From the NCBI GenBank assembly GCA_050250135.1, contig JBFWPF010000002.1, positions 26,709-90,708 of the forward strand: a DNA stretch of 64,000 nucleotides. Direction: 5' to 3'. Position numbers and translations under genes: made by a program. The notes beneath the pieces were generated by a model, which did not search any database, was not told where the DNA came from, and worked only from the letters and a program-made list of their open reading frames with translations. Below, piece by piece: positions 43,460 through 52,119 of the stretch. The stretch is from JBFWPF01 sp050250135 (lineage in GTDB: Bacteria > Chlamydiota > Chlamydiia > Chlamydiales > JAFEGQ01). Position 1 is the stretch's first letter. Each line of letters opens with the position of its first letter.

Positions 43460-44552
43460 ACTCAGAGGGGCCCTGCGCACCCTCTCCCTCCGCCCCCTTC
43501 AGACCCTTCTCAGCGCCCTCGGGGTCCTTGTGGGGGTCGCCGCCGTCGTGGCGATGCTCTCGGTAGGGGAGGGGGCAAAGCGGAGGACCCTTAAGGAGAT
43601 CGAGCAGCTCGGCCTCTCCAATGTCCTGGTCCAAGCCAATGCGCGCAGTCCCCTCACCACCCGCGATCTCGAGCATATCGAGCGGAGCTTGCCCATGGTT
43701 CAGGCGGTCCTTCCCATCAAGAGTGGCCAGATCCGGGGTATGGCTGTTGTCGCTACCGATCCCCGTGCTGAGGGGATCCTCAACCTCCGCCTCCTTTCGG
43801 GGCGTTTTCTCACCTCTCTCGACACCGACCACCACCGCCCCGTCTGCGTCATCGGCTCCGACCTTGCCCGCGCCCTCGGACGGCCCAGAGAGCTCCTCTT
43901 GGGCAAGACCAGCTACACCGTCGTCGGTATCCTTGAGAGTAGCACTACCCTCGTCGGCCCCGCTGAGAAGCTCATCTGGATCCCAATCGGAACTGGGTTT
44001 GCGACCCGTCAGGGCCTTTCCGATCTCATCGTCCACCTAAGGCCCGGCGCCGACCTCCACCTTGCCCAGCGGCAGCTCGATCACCTCCTCACCAGGGCCC
44101 ACCCAAAGGGGGAGTATCAGGTGATTATCCCCTCCGATGTGCTGCGGCAGCAGCGAAGGGCGCAGCAGACATTCAATGCTGTTCTGGCTGCCGTGGCGGT
44201 GGTCTCGCTCCTTGTCGGTGGTATTGGGGTAGCGAATGTGATGTTGGCTAATCTGGTGACGCGCATTCGGGAGATCGGCATCCGAAGGGCGATCGGCGCC
44301 ACACGGCGCCACATCTTTCAGCAGTTTTTGGCTGAGACACTCCTGCTCACCCTAGGAGGGGCCCTCTCAGGCCTCCTCCTCGGTATCCTCATAGCCCTTA
44401 TGATTGGCCTGTTTGCGGGTTGGGAGACGGCTATAACGGGGTGGTCCTGCCTGCTTGCCCTTGCCCTCTCGATCGGGGTCGGGCTCCTCTCAGGCCTCTA
44501 TCCGGCAACACGAGCGGCCCGCCTCTCCCCGGTCACCGCCCTTAGCCGATAG
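43446..44552 (+). CDS. MacB-like ABC permease (FtsX fold)
   Basis: 368 aa from the ATG at 43446 (the open frame upstream is a shadow of the ATPase gene). First helix near residues 15-37 (TLLSALGVLVGVAAVVAMLSVGEGA region), a periplasmic domain of about 200 residues, then three C-terminal helices with the FtsX pattern (IGVANVMLANLVTRIREIGI, RRAIGATRRHIFQQFLAE, GLYPATRAARLSPVTAL). Unlike E. coli MacB, permease and ATPase are separate chains. The operon SulP-TolC-MacA-ATPase-permease ends here; the pump could export a peptide, lipid or drug. Confidence 0.92.
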   Translation: MLQFELRGALRTLSLRPLQTLLSALGVLVGVAAVVAMLSVGEGAKRRTLKEIEQLGLSNVLVQANARSPLTTRDLEHIERSLPMVQAVLPIKSGQIRGMAVVATDPRAEGILNLRLLSGRFLTSLDTDHHRPVCVIGSDLARALGRPRELLLGKTSYTVVGILESSTTLVGPAEKLIWIPIGTGFATRQGLSDLIVHLRPGADLHLAQRQLDHLLTRAHPKGEYQVIIPSDVLRQQRRAQQTFNAVLAAVAVVSLLVGGIGVANVMLANLVTRIREIGIRRAIGATRRHIFQQFLAETLLLTLGGALSGLLLGILIALMIGLFAGWETAITGWSCLLALALSIGVGLLSGLYPATRAARLSPVTALSR

Positions 44553-44916
44553 CCCCTCGGCCCCAGTGGAGGGGAATTCCCCACTCGGACTTTTTGGAGC
44601 GACCGAAGAACTGGTTGTCACCAGGCGTTCCCCGTCCTCCCCAAGTCTGTCCTGCAAGCAGTCCCTTGTCCATATGGTCGAGATCGCAAGAGCCCCCTGC
44701 GCAGGAGGCCCCTTCGACGGTTGCCTCGGGAACAACCTGTGGGGTTGCCTCGGGCTGGACCTTTTTCTGCTTGGCGATCTCTTTGAGTCGGTGAGCCTCT
44801 TTAGCGAGCTCTTGCCGGTACTGGATGTAGTCTCCCACCTCACAGATAATGGGCTCATTTGCCCACGCGGATGAAACGAGTCCCACAGCGAGTAGGAGAC
44901 CTGTTAGCTTACCCAT
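44542..44916 (-). CDS. Small exported protein, function unknown
   Basis: 124 aa. A clear GGAGG six bases before the ATG, and a signal peptide (KLTGLLLAVGLVSSAWA) cut before NEPIICEVGD. The mature protein has a helical stretch (YIQYRQELAKEAHRLKEIAK), then a Val/Pro linker and a Cys pair (SCAGGSCDLDHMD) that could bind metal or form a disulfide. I know no family. Convergent with the MacB-like permease (11-bp overlap of stops). Confidence 0.65.
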   Translation of the reverse strand: MGKLTGLLLAVGLVSSAWANEPIICEVGDYIQYRQELAKEAHRLKEIAKQKKVQPEATPQVVPEATVEGASCAGGSCDLDHMDKGLLAGQTWGGRGTPGDNQFFGRSKKSEWGIPLHWGRGAIG

Positions 44917-45064
44917 ACAAATCCTCCGTTCAATCTGGCACTCCCTAAGAGTGTCTCTCCATCATGGGACCAATGCACACTTTTGGGGAAGAAAATTTTA
45001 AGTGGACGTGAAGATTTTGTGAGGAATTGTCAGAAAATGGGACAAATAGGGCAGAATATCTGCC

Positions 45065-45958
45065 ATGCACCCTGTCAGCAACGCCCACCTTTTCCACGCC
45101 CAGCCTCTCGAGTACTCTCGGCAGTGCCCCTTGCAGATCACTCTGGTAATCAATGGGATCTTCAATAAGGAGGACGATGTTAAGCAGTCAGCTGAGCATC
45201 TGGCTAAGACCTTCAACCTTTCCCGTAAGGCGACCTGGTATTTTCATATCAATAACGACCTGACCAAGATTGACTTTTCCAAGCTCACAGAAGGGGGTTT
45301 CTTCTCTTATATGGGGCGGGTAATGGGTGTCGGTTTGTCTGAAACGGCCCAGCCAGACCCCGAAAGGTTGGCAGACGACCTGGTCATGTTTTTTCAGAGC
45401 GGGATAAAGGTCGATATCCATTGCCATAGCCAAGGCTCCTTGGTCACCCGCCGAGCTTTAGAGAGGCTCCAACCCCAAGAGAGGCAAGCAATCACTGTCA
45501 CCACCTATGGGGCTATTTCTCTTATTCCCTACGATCTGGCCTCGAAGGTGAGGAATATCGTCAATCTCTCTGACTCTACAGCGGAGCTGGGCCAGAGGCT
45601 ACTGGCCTATACCTACCCTCAGGACGATTCTATTCAGCAAACCAAACGGGCGAGGCATTGGGTAGAGCACGCTAGCCTTTGTCCCCAAGGGGTGGATCAG
45701 GTCCTCACCTCTTACCATCCCTTTTCGGCATCGCCTGCTCTCCTGGAAATGTGCGGCATCCACCTGATCCTCCCTACGATTCGGGTTCAGAATTGGACGA
45801 CTAAGGAGGATCCCACTGGCCATACCTTTTGCCAGTACATTACCGAATCGGCATTACCACCTGGGCCAGCTACCCATCGTTATGGGCACGTATTTGCTAC
45901 AGGGCTCTTCACTTGGGTGATGATCTGCATAGCTTTAGCCCAGCAGGACCAGGGCTAG
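45065..45958 (+). CDS. Alpha/beta-hydrolase-like protein, possible lipase
   Basis: 297 aa. The strand-turn ITLVINGIFN near residue 25 and the nucleophile elbow IHCHSQGSLVTRRAL (Ser in HSQGS, about residue 123) are typical of lipase-like alpha/beta hydrolases; a candidate acid is D in NLSDST and a His near HRYGH. No signal peptide. A C-terminal hydrophobic stretch (VFATGLFTWVMICIALA) could anchor it to a membrane. Comparable 'CHSQG' hydrolase-like proteins occur in Chlamydia, but I cannot assign a named family with confidence. The upstream 148-nt gap is AT-rich and holds a short hairpin (about 44939-44957), with no clear ribosome-binding site. Confidence 0.7.
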   Translation: MHPVSNAHLFHAQPLEYSRQCPLQITLVINGIFNKEDDVKQSAEHLAKTFNLSRKATWYFHINNDLTKIDFSKLTEGGFFSYMGRVMGVGLSETAQPDPERLADDLVMFFQSGIKVDIHCHSQGSLVTRRALERLQPQERQAITVTTYGAISLIPYDLASKVRNIVNLSDSTAELGQRLLAYTYPQDDSIQQTKRARHWVEHASLCPQGVDQVLTSYHPFSASPALLEMCGIHLILPTIRVQNWTTKEDPTGHTFCQYITESALPPGPATHRYGHVFATGLFTWVMICIALAQQDQG

Positions 45959-45996
45959 CTGGACACGGAAAAGGGGCAAAATGCGCCGCCTCCCCT

Positions 45997-46419
45997 CTAG
46001 AAGATAGAGGTGGTGACCCACATGTTTTGCCCCATGACAGGGTAAAACGGAGCCGCATAGGGATCAGAATCCCATTCAACCGTATGGGCTCCTTCCTGTT
46101 TTGCCGTGCCGATCATATGCTCGTAGAGCTTCCTGCCAATCCCTTTGCCTATCGCTTCAGGGGCAACCCAGAAGCCCCGCAGGATCCGATGGTCACCCTC
46201 TCCGGTGAGGCCGTAGCAGGCTAGGCAATTTCCCTGGGCGTCTATTGCCTTGAAATGGGAAAAATTCTGGATCAACTCTGGCGTCATCTCGATTATCGGC
46301 CGCCAAGGCTTAAGCAAACGCTTTGGGTATCCCCAGTAGAGCTTAGAGCGGAAGGCGAGATCGGTGAGAAGGGGAGCATCGCTAGGCTCAGCCCTGACGA
46401 TCTCCCGAATCGCTGTCAC
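45997..46419 (-). CDS. GNAT-family N-acetyltransferase
   Basis: 140 aa, GTG start in a GTGA overlap with the yidD-like gene. The acetyl-CoA loop is visible as LRGFWVAPEAIGKGIGRKLYEHMI (Q/R-x-x-G-x-G/A type: GKGIGRK), preceded by a strand pair around NCLACYGLTGE and followed by VEWDSDPYAAPFYPVMG. The C-terminus is short, ending soon after the usual FYxxxG. The acceptor is unknown. It appears to be the last gene of the long operon that begins at scc4. Confidence 0.85.
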   Translation of the reverse strand: MTAIREIVRAEPSDAPLLTDLAFRSKLYWGYPKRLLKPWRPIIEMTPELIQNFSHFKAIDAQGNCLACYGLTGEGDHRILRGFWVAPEAIGKGIGRKLYEHMIGTAKQEGAHTVEWDSDPYAAPFYPVMGQNMWVTTSIF

Positions 46420-46772
46420 GGCTTATCGACCTTGTAGGTGTAGCCGTCGACCTCTTTGGTCTCGTAGACCCACATCTCCCCATTCTCCCGCAATAGGCGG
46501 CTGCACCCCATCAGGTAGCCCTGCCAAAAGCCATGTTTTTTCATCGCGAGGAGGGTGTACTGGGAAGAGCAGGGGACAAAGTGGCTCCGCGGCCCGTCGA
46601 TAGGGGAGATGACCTTCTGATGAAAGCGGATGCAGGCGATCCCGATTTTGGTGCCGAGGTGGGGGCCGGCCGCCGTTTCTGTTTTGGCTGCGTTGAGCTC
46701 GGCGTCGGGACCCCAAGGCTCCTGATAGGCGGCAAAAAGGGGAAGGGTGATCAGCAAAAGGAGAAGGCGCAT
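46416..46772 (-). CDS. yidD: YidD-like protein with its own signal peptide
   Basis: 118 aa. The core CIRFHQKVISPIDGPRSHF...CSSQYTLLAMKKHG...GCSRLLREN is the YidD (DUF37) pattern RFYQxxISPxxGPxCRxxPSCSxYxxxA. YidD aids YidC-mediated membrane insertion in other bacteria. Here the first Cys of the PSCS motif region is changed (SHFVPCSSQY), and a hydrophobic signal (RLLLLLITLPLFAAY) precedes the domain, unlike the standard amphipathic start, so it may be exported. Starts with a TGATG overlap from the lipoprotein gene. Confidence 0.85.
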   Translation of the reverse strand: MRLLLLLITLPLFAAYQEPWGPDAELNAAKTETAAGPHLGTKIGIACIRFHQKVISPIDGPRSHFVPCSSQYTLLAMKKHGFWQGYLMGCSRLLRENGEMWVYETKEVDGYTYKVDKP

Positions 46773-47698
46773 CAGAAGCCCCAGCGGAGTTGAAGGCAGG
46801 GGTGGAGGCGGTTTTGGGAGAGGAGGGGAGAGGCGAGCCGCTTGTAGAGGCGGTTGTTGTAGCGCTCAGCCTCTTCCCGTGCGCCATAAATACCGCCAAA
46901 GTACCAGCCCGCTTCGAGGCTGGCTGTGACGGCTCCTAGGGCAAAGTGGCCCCGGTCGAAGAGCTGCCAGGTGCCGATGATAAAGAGGGCGTTGACGAGG
47001 AGGGCAGTGATAGCGGTTTGTCGCTGGCCGATGTACCAGAAGCCGGCGCCAGGGAGGGAGGCGTTTAGGATCTGCGCTTTGCCAGGCGATTTGCGCAGGG
47101 CGCAGTAAGAGGCGGCCAGGTCGCGTGCAGCTGGAAGATCGGAGGCTCGCAGGGCTCCAATATCGCCCCGCTCGATGGCAAGGCCAAGGTCGAGGGTATG
47201 GGCTCTCTCGGGGGCTACCTGGCCGAGGTAGGCGCCGACATACTCCCCCTTTTCGGTCTGGCCAGTCTTGCAATAGCTGTCCCGGAGGAGGAGGAGGAGT
47301 TCGTGGTAGGCGGGAAAGTCGGGGCCGACGTAGCAGAGGGGGCTCTCTTCAATGGTGGCGATCGCCTCTTCGAATTTTCCCCCTAGGTAGTAGCAGTGGG
47401 CAATCTGGTAGATGATCTCGAGGCGGCGGGCCCCTTCGGTGTTGGGCAGCAGGATGAGGGCTCTCTTGTAGGCGGTGATGGCGCGGTAGAGGTCACACTC
47501 TTTGGCAAACCCGGCTCCCACCCGCATCTCGATCGCCCAATCTTCTTGCCGCTGGTCGGCTGGGAGGGGAGGGAAGGGGGAGGGGAGGGGAGCGACATCT
47601 CGCCGCTCTGGGGTGCAGACGATATGGGGCTGCAATCCCTGGCTCTTAGGGAAGCAGCCCGTAAGGAGAAGGAGTGAAACTAGTGCTAGTCGTAGCAG
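46772..47698 (-). CDS. TPR-containing lipoprotein, apparent CTG start
   Basis: 308 aa if translation begins at the CTG at 47698. That start gives a textbook lipoprotein signal, LRLALVSLLLLTGC, with a GAGGG site six bases upstream and a 13-bp overlap with sctC. The only conventional in-frame start (TTG at 47635) lies after the lipobox and would lose it; no ATG, GTG or earlier TTG exists between the upstream in-frame TGA and this point. Residues about 60-170 are TPR-like (YRAITAYKRALILLPN, LEIIYQIAHCYYLGGKFEEAIATIEE). Near 215-265 two hydrophobic helices (ASLPGAGFWYIGQR, ITALLVNALFIIGTWQLF) suggest a membrane contact. Its place right after sctC hints at a pilotin-like or envelope role (inference). 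Confidence 0.7.
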   Translation of the reverse strand: MLRLALVSLLLLTGCFPKSQGLQPHIVCTPERRDVAPLPSPFPPLPADQRQEDWAIEMRVGAGFAKECDLYRAITAYKRALILLPNTEGARRLEIIYQIAHCYYLGGKFEEAIATIEESPLCYVGPDFPAYHELLLLLRDSYCKTGQTEKGEYVGAYLGQVAPERAHTLDLGLAIERGDIGALRASDLPAARDLAASYCALRKSPGKAQILNASLPGAGFWYIGQRQTAITALLVNALFIIGTWQLFDRGHFALGAVTASLEAGWYFGGIYGAREEAERYNNRLYKRLASPLLSQNRLHPCLQLRWGF

Positions 47699-50022
47699 AC
47701 CGTACCCTCATGTTCGTAGCAGGGATCGTAGTAGTGGTCGTGGCGGGAGACATCGGTAGGGGTGCAGTTGAGCAGCTCGGCGATCTCCTGCTTGGTCATG
47801 CGGAAGCACCGCTGCCACGAGCTCTTCTCGTAATGAGCGCGCTCCCTTTCACTCATGCGGACCATGTCGGCCTTGCTGCGGAGGATGTGGGGGCGGAGGA
47901 CGATAATCAGGTTGTCGCGCGAGTCGGCCTCATCTTTGACGCTAAAGCAGGTGCCGATCACGGGGAGGCCCCCTAAGCAGGGGAGCCCTCGGTGGATTTT
48001 CATCTGGGTGTCGCCGATTTGGCCGCTGATCACGACAAAGTAGCCATCGGGGACGGTAACTCGGGTCGAGGTGGTCGACCGCTCGGTCGGCTGGCTAGTA
48101 CCGGGGTTGCCGCCGGTGGTTGAGGCGGTCGCCGTATCGGTAAGGCGGGAGATATCCTGGGTGATATCGAGGGTGACCATATCGCCGGTGCCGAGAATAG
48201 GGGTGACGATCAACTCGGTGCCGACGTTTCGGTACTTGAGCGCGCCGGTAAGGATCGTCGAGCCCGGCTCGGAGACGGTATCTTCGATAAAGGCGACGTT
48301 TTGCCCGACAAAGAGGCGGGCGGTGTGCCCATCTTGGGTCATGATCTTCGGGTTGAAGAGGATCGAGGTGTGGCTGTCCTGTTGGAGGGCATTGATAATG
48401 GCGCCGAGCGAGTAGAAGAGCTTGCCGCCGAGGGAGACAAAGCGGCCGACGGCGCCGATCCCCGCCCCTCCAGGCAGAGGGATAGCGGGTGGAGGAATGA
48501 GGGGAGTGAGGGCCGAATTGAGGAAGGAGGTCGCCGTTCCGGTGAGCGGATTAGGGGGCGTTGTAGAGCCCGCTCCAAACTGGAGGACGGTGTCGTTGAT
48601 CTTGGTGGGGTCATCGAAGGTTGCCTTAGCTCCCCACTCAACGCCGATCGTGAGGGCATTGGCAACGGTCGTGCGCAGCACGAGCGTTTCAATCAGCACC
48701 TGCTCAAGCTCGATGTCGAGATCCTGGATGAGCTGACGCACCTTCTCGATAGCGGAGGGGAGCCCCGAAATCACCAGACTGTTCGAGGTTCTGACCCATT
48801 GGATCGTCCGGATTGCGGTTACCAGCGCCTCTTCGGGATTTTTCGCCGCTTCCAGCGACGCCGCGATCTCATGTAGAGCATCTACGATGTCGTTGCCCTG
48901 GTGGTACTGGAGTTTGTAGATGTAGAAGGTTGTACCGGTCAGGTCGGAGCGCCGCTGCTCTTTCTCCTGAGCGATCCCGATAGGGATTTGGGGAACCTCC
49001 ACACCGACCGAGGCCCCATCGATCGTCTCGAGGACCCGGCTTGCCACCGCGGTATCATCGGGGGTGCCGACGATATAGATGGTATTGGTGCTGACCTGAG
49101 GGATCAGGGAGATCCCATGGATCCCCAGAGACTCCAAGCTTCGGGTGGCCAGCAAGATGACCTGTTCGATCGAGCCGCTCCGTATGATATAGGGGGTGAT
49201 CTCCACTCGGGAGGGGGCGGAAGGGGGAACCTGAAGGCTCTCCAGCAGCTTGCCGACCCGCTCGACGTTACCGATGATATCGGTAACGATCAGGTGACCC
49301 GTTTCGGGAGAGGTCTGGACAAGGGCCGCATCGGACAGAAGCGGCGCGACTACCTTCTCTAGCCCCTCGGGGCTCCCGTTTTGGATCCCAAAGACCCGGG
49401 TGACCAGCGGATGAGAGGAGCTCAACTCATCGACATCGGCATCGGAGACGACCTCCGAAAGCTTGGCCAGCGATTTCTCCTTTGTGATCAGGATCCTCCC
49501 TCCCTGCTCGGCGATGTGGAGGCCGCTTGCCTGGAGGATCTGGAGGAGGACCGAAATCACCTGCTCGACAGTGGCAGGCGATTCCGAAAGGATCGTGACT
49601 CGAAACTTCAGATCCTCTTCCTGATAAACAAAGCTGGTCCTGGCAATTTGGGCAACAAACCTCAAGTATTGAGAGATCTCAATATTGTTGAAGTTGATGA
49701 TGTAGGTCTCGCTATCGGGGTAGGTAAATTCTTGGGCAGGCCCCTCTGCCTCTTGGGGGGGGATCTCTCTGCCACCGATGGTTTTCACCAAAACGGGGGG
49801 TTTCTCGGTACTGTTTCTGATCAGGAGCTCACGTGCCTTCTCGAGCTGGGCCCGTTCATCTGGGGAGGGGGAGGGTCGGGTGAGGGGCTCTAAGAGGTCG
49901 CGATAGTGATCCTTCAGCGCCTGCGGCGTTTCAATACGCCACACCGGCGCAGGGGCATGGGTGGCGCTACTCGCCGCGATAAGCGGAAGGATACCAAAAA
50001 GCGTGAGCAGTTTCCGTCTCAT
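47686..50022 (-). CDS. sctC: Type III secretion outer-membrane secretin SctC (CdsC)
   Basis: 778 aa with a signal peptide (LLTLFGILPLIAASSATHA). N-terminal ring-building domains (YIINFNNIEISQYLRFVAQIA, ASGLHIAEQGGRILIT, GHLIVTDIIGNVERV, VRTSNSLVISGLPSAIEKV) lead to the secretin barrel, seen as QDSHTSILFNPKIMTQDGHTA (cited in part), GTELIVTPILGTGDMVTLDI and the end VPDGYFVVISGQIGD...GGLPVIGTCFSVKDEADSRD. A C-terminal 60-residue tail may bind a pilotin. Equivalent to C. trachomatis CT674 by position and order. It lies downstream of pkn5 after a 180-nt gap that contains a long inverted repeat. Confidence 0.95.
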   Translation of the reverse strand: MRRKLLTLFGILPLIAASSATHAPAPVWRIETPQALKDHYRDLLEPLTRPSPSPDERAQLEKARELLIRNSTEKPPVLVKTIGGREIPPQEAEGPAQEFTYPDSETYIINFNNIEISQYLRFVAQIARTSFVYQEEDLKFRVTILSESPATVEQVISVLLQILQASGLHIAEQGGRILITKEKSLAKLSEVVSDADVDELSSSHPLVTRVFGIQNGSPEGLEKVVAPLLSDAALVQTSPETGHLIVTDIIGNVERVGKLLESLQVPPSAPSRVEITPYIIRSGSIEQVILLATRSLESLGIHGISLIPQVSTNTIYIVGTPDDTAVASRVLETIDGASVGVEVPQIPIGIAQEKEQRRSDLTGTTFYIYKLQYHQGNDIVDALHEIAASLEAAKNPEEALVTAIRTIQWVRTSNSLVISGLPSAIEKVRQLIQDLDIELEQVLIETLVLRTTVANALTIGVEWGAKATFDDPTKINDTVLQFGAGSTTPPNPLTGTATSFLNSALTPLIPPPAIPLPGGAGIGAVGRFVSLGGKLFYSLGAIINALQQDSHTSILFNPKIMTQDGHTARLFVGQNVAFIEDTVSEPGSTILTGALKYRNVGTELIVTPILGTGDMVTLDITQDISRLTDTATASTTGGNPGTSQPTERSTTSTRVTVPDGYFVVISGQIGDTQMKIHRGLPCLGGLPVIGTCFSVKDEADSRDNLIIVLRPHILRSKADMVRMSERERAHYEKSSWQRCFRMTKQEIAELLNCTPTDVSRHDHYYDPCYEHEGTVCYD

Positions 50023-50083
50023 GAACTCTTAACAACAATTCGCGCTGCCACGATAGCAGTTTGCCCACCTCTTGTCCAATAGG

Positions 50084-50129
50084 AAAGGCGAAATCTTAAT
50101 CCGTAAGGGTTGGTAAGCGTTTCGCCTTT
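50084..50129. promoter_or_regulatory. 10-bp perfect inverted repeat between pkn5 and sctC
   Basis: AAAGGCGAAA (50084-50093) and TTTCGCCTTT (50120-50129) enclose 26 nt. It lies in a 179-nt gap, the largest inside the T3S operon. There is no T-run directly after the stem on the minus strand, so an attenuator, processing site or operator is as likely as a terminator. It may set the level of sctC relative to upstream genes. Confidence 0.45.
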
Positions 50130-50201
50130 GAGCCGCAACCCGCTTGTTCTGCCACCCCCTCCGGACGGAATCAGCAGTTACAAGGGTCTGCGGAACTGAG
50201 C

Positions 50202-51803
50202 TTAGGCGGTCCGTTGCAGGGTGATGACGGTGATGGGGCGCCGCTTAGAGCCCGACTTGTCGAGGTGGACGACGCGGCGAAGGAGCCCGTCGGCCTGTTT
50301 CTGCGGCGTGGTGTAGAGGAGCTCGCCGATCCCTTTTCGGAACGACTCCTCGGCCTCGCCCCCGGCCTCACCTGCCGTCGCCCGGAAGGTCGACAGGATG
50401 AGGGTATCCCCTACATTCCAGTTATGGGCGGTGGCAAGGTATTCGTGATTGGGGTCGATCCCAATGGCAATGTTGTGGCTCGAGATGACCTCGGCCTTTT
50501 GGGTGCCTGCCCTCACCTGCCAGAGGGGGCCATAGCCGCACGAGAGGTAGTGGAGCTCCCCAAGGCGGGGCTGCAAAATCAGGACGTTGAGGGTAAAGAT
50601 CTCCTCCACGGGGTGCTTGCACACGAGCCGGTTGACGGCGGTCACCAGGTGGACCGGGTCGGTGCTTTGGCGGCTGACCGCATGGACCATCCCTTGGAGC
50701 ATGGCCGCGTGGATAATCCCCTCAACCCCGGTGGAGGAGGGTTCGCTCATGATGATGGCATAAGCCCCCTCTTCCAAAGGGATAAAGTCGTAGTAGATCC
50801 CCGAAATATTCAGCTCACGGTGAGAGGCAAGGCCGATCGCAACCTCGTTCCATTTGGGCAGCGATTGGGGAAGGAGGGTCTCTTGCGCGGAGCGGACATG
50901 CTCGGCTAGGTCCTGCGAGTAGCCCCGCCCCCGTTGATCCTTTTCGATCGCTTCGGAGTGGAGGTAGGCCCCCAAATCGTCGATGAAGGACTGGATGTCC
51001 TGGTACCGCTCTTCGGGGGAGGGCTGAAGGGCCTTTCCGAGCACCTTTTGCAACCCCCGCGGCAGGAGGGAGACATGGACCACGCCGTGGCTGAGCCGCC
51101 CCAGTACCAACTCGTAGGCGATGATCCCTAAGGAGTAGATATCGGAGGCATAGGAGACCTGCAGGGGGTTGTCCCTCTGTTCGGGGCTCATATAAACGGG
51201 GGTCCCCATCACCCGCTTTCCGAGGGAGCCCTCCTCCAGCTCTCTCTCATCGTGCAACTGGGCGATCCCAAAGTCGATCACTTTGATTCCGCCGGAGGAG
51301 GTGAGGAGGATGTTCTCCGGCTTGAGGTCCCGGTGGATCACGCCGTGAGCGTGGAGGTGGAGGAGGGCTTGAGCGATCTGCAACACCACCTCGAGTGATC
51401 GCTTGAGCGACATCGTGTGCTGGAGGATAAACTGGCGCAGGGAGATCCCGCGGATAAACTCCATCGCGATATACAACCCGCCCGCCCATTCGCCATGTCC
51501 CCGCAACTTCACGATGTTGGGGTGGTCGGTCATCGAGATGATCTCGGCCTCTTTGAGGAAGTGCCCTTTTAGTTCGGGGTGGGAGAGGTGTTCGGGGCGA
51601 AGGACCTTAATCGCCAGCGGATCGTGGGTCTCCGGATCGACCGCCAGATAGAGATGGGCCATCCCCCCCTTGTCCAAGGCCCCCTCGATTTTGTAGGGGC
51701 CAATCATCTCGGGGATCGCCGCGACCTTGGGGGGGACCTTCGGGTGAGGGTGGCGGATATCGGGCAGCGTCTGCTGATGGGCGAAATCGTCTGACTGTGC
51801 CAT
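50202..51803 (-). CDS. pkn5: T3S-linked Ser/Thr kinase with degenerate PP2C-like tail (Pkn5)
   Basis: 533 aa from the ATG at 51803 (a GTG codon precedes it). Kinase domain about residues 37-295: glycine loop LDKGGMAHLYLA, catalytic Lys in LAIKVLRPE, VIHRDLKPENILL, DFG in VIDFGIAQ and MGTPVYMSPEQ, so it looks active. Residues about 320-530 follow the outline of an RsbU/SpoIIE-type PP2C phosphatase (LNISGIYYDFIPLEEG, TGVEGIIHAAMLQG, LGELHYLSCGYGPLW, AIGIDPNHEY), but acidic metal ligands are replaced: GD becomes GI, DVSG becomes SEPS and YTDG becomes STFR. It is thus probably a pseudophosphatase. Position equals CT673 (pkn5). No membrane helix. It is thought to be secreted or to regulate secretion in Chlamydia. 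Confidence 0.92.
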   Translation of the reverse strand: MAQSDDFAHQQTLPDIRHPHPKVPPKVAAIPEMIGPYKIEGALDKGGMAHLYLAVDPETHDPLAIKVLRPEHLSHPELKGHFLKEAEIISMTDHPNIVKLRGHGEWAGGLYIAMEFIRGISLRQFILQHTMSLKRSLEVVLQIAQALLHLHAHGVIHRDLKPENILLTSSGGIKVIDFGIAQLHDERELEEGSLGKRVMGTPVYMSPEQRDNPLQVSYASDIYSLGIIAYELVLGRLSHGVVHVSLLPRGLQKVLGKALQPSPEERYQDIQSFIDDLGAYLHSEAIEKDQRGRGYSQDLAEHVRSAQETLLPQSLPKWNEVAIGLASHRELNISGIYYDFIPLEEGAYAIIMSEPSSTGVEGIIHAAMLQGMVHAVSRQSTDPVHLVTAVNRLVCKHPVEEIFTLNVLILQPRLGELHYLSCGYGPLWQVRAGTQKAEVISSHNIAIGIDPNHEYLATAHNWNVGDTLILSTFRATAGEAGGEAEESFRKGIGELLYTTPQKQADGLLRRVVHLDKSGSKRRPITVITLQRTA

Positions 51804-51861
51804 CACGTTGAAATACCCCTGGTAACGATAGGGCTACTTTAGCAGACAAGCCTAGAGAAGG

Positions 51862-52116
51862 CTACTCCCATGAGTGGACAAAGTGGTCGGCGCCGCCGTG
51901 AGCCTCTTCGAAACGGCGCCGCTTCCGCTCTTCATAGCGGCGGTTAAGCTCGGCTACCTTCTCCCGAAAAGCCTCGTAATTCCCATCGGAATGCTGGTAG
52001 AGGAGGAGCTGCTCCTCCATCCGAGCCTGCTCCTCGGCCCTGTCCTCTTCGTCGGGCCCCTCAACGGTGAGGGCAAAGGCAAGGGTGGGCAAGAGGAGGA
52101 GGAGTAGGCGCTTCAT
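51862..52116 (-). CDS. Small exported charged protein in the T3S operon
   Basis: 84 aa. Signal peptide MKRLLLLLLPTLAFA followed by a highly charged, probably helical mature part (EEDRAEEQARMEEQLL, REKVAELNRRYEERKRRR) and a C-terminal His/Trp tail. There is no counterpart in this position in the Chlamydia order I know (CT672 to CT673). It begins 3 bp after the sctQ second piece, so it is in the operon. It could be an assembly factor or small periplasmic partner; no family recognised. Confidence 0.65.
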   Translation of the reverse strand: MKRLLLLLLPTLAFALTVEGPDEEDRAEEQARMEEQLLLYQHSDGNYEAFREKVAELNRRYEERKRRRFEEAHGGADHFVHSWE

Positions 52117-52119
52117 CGT

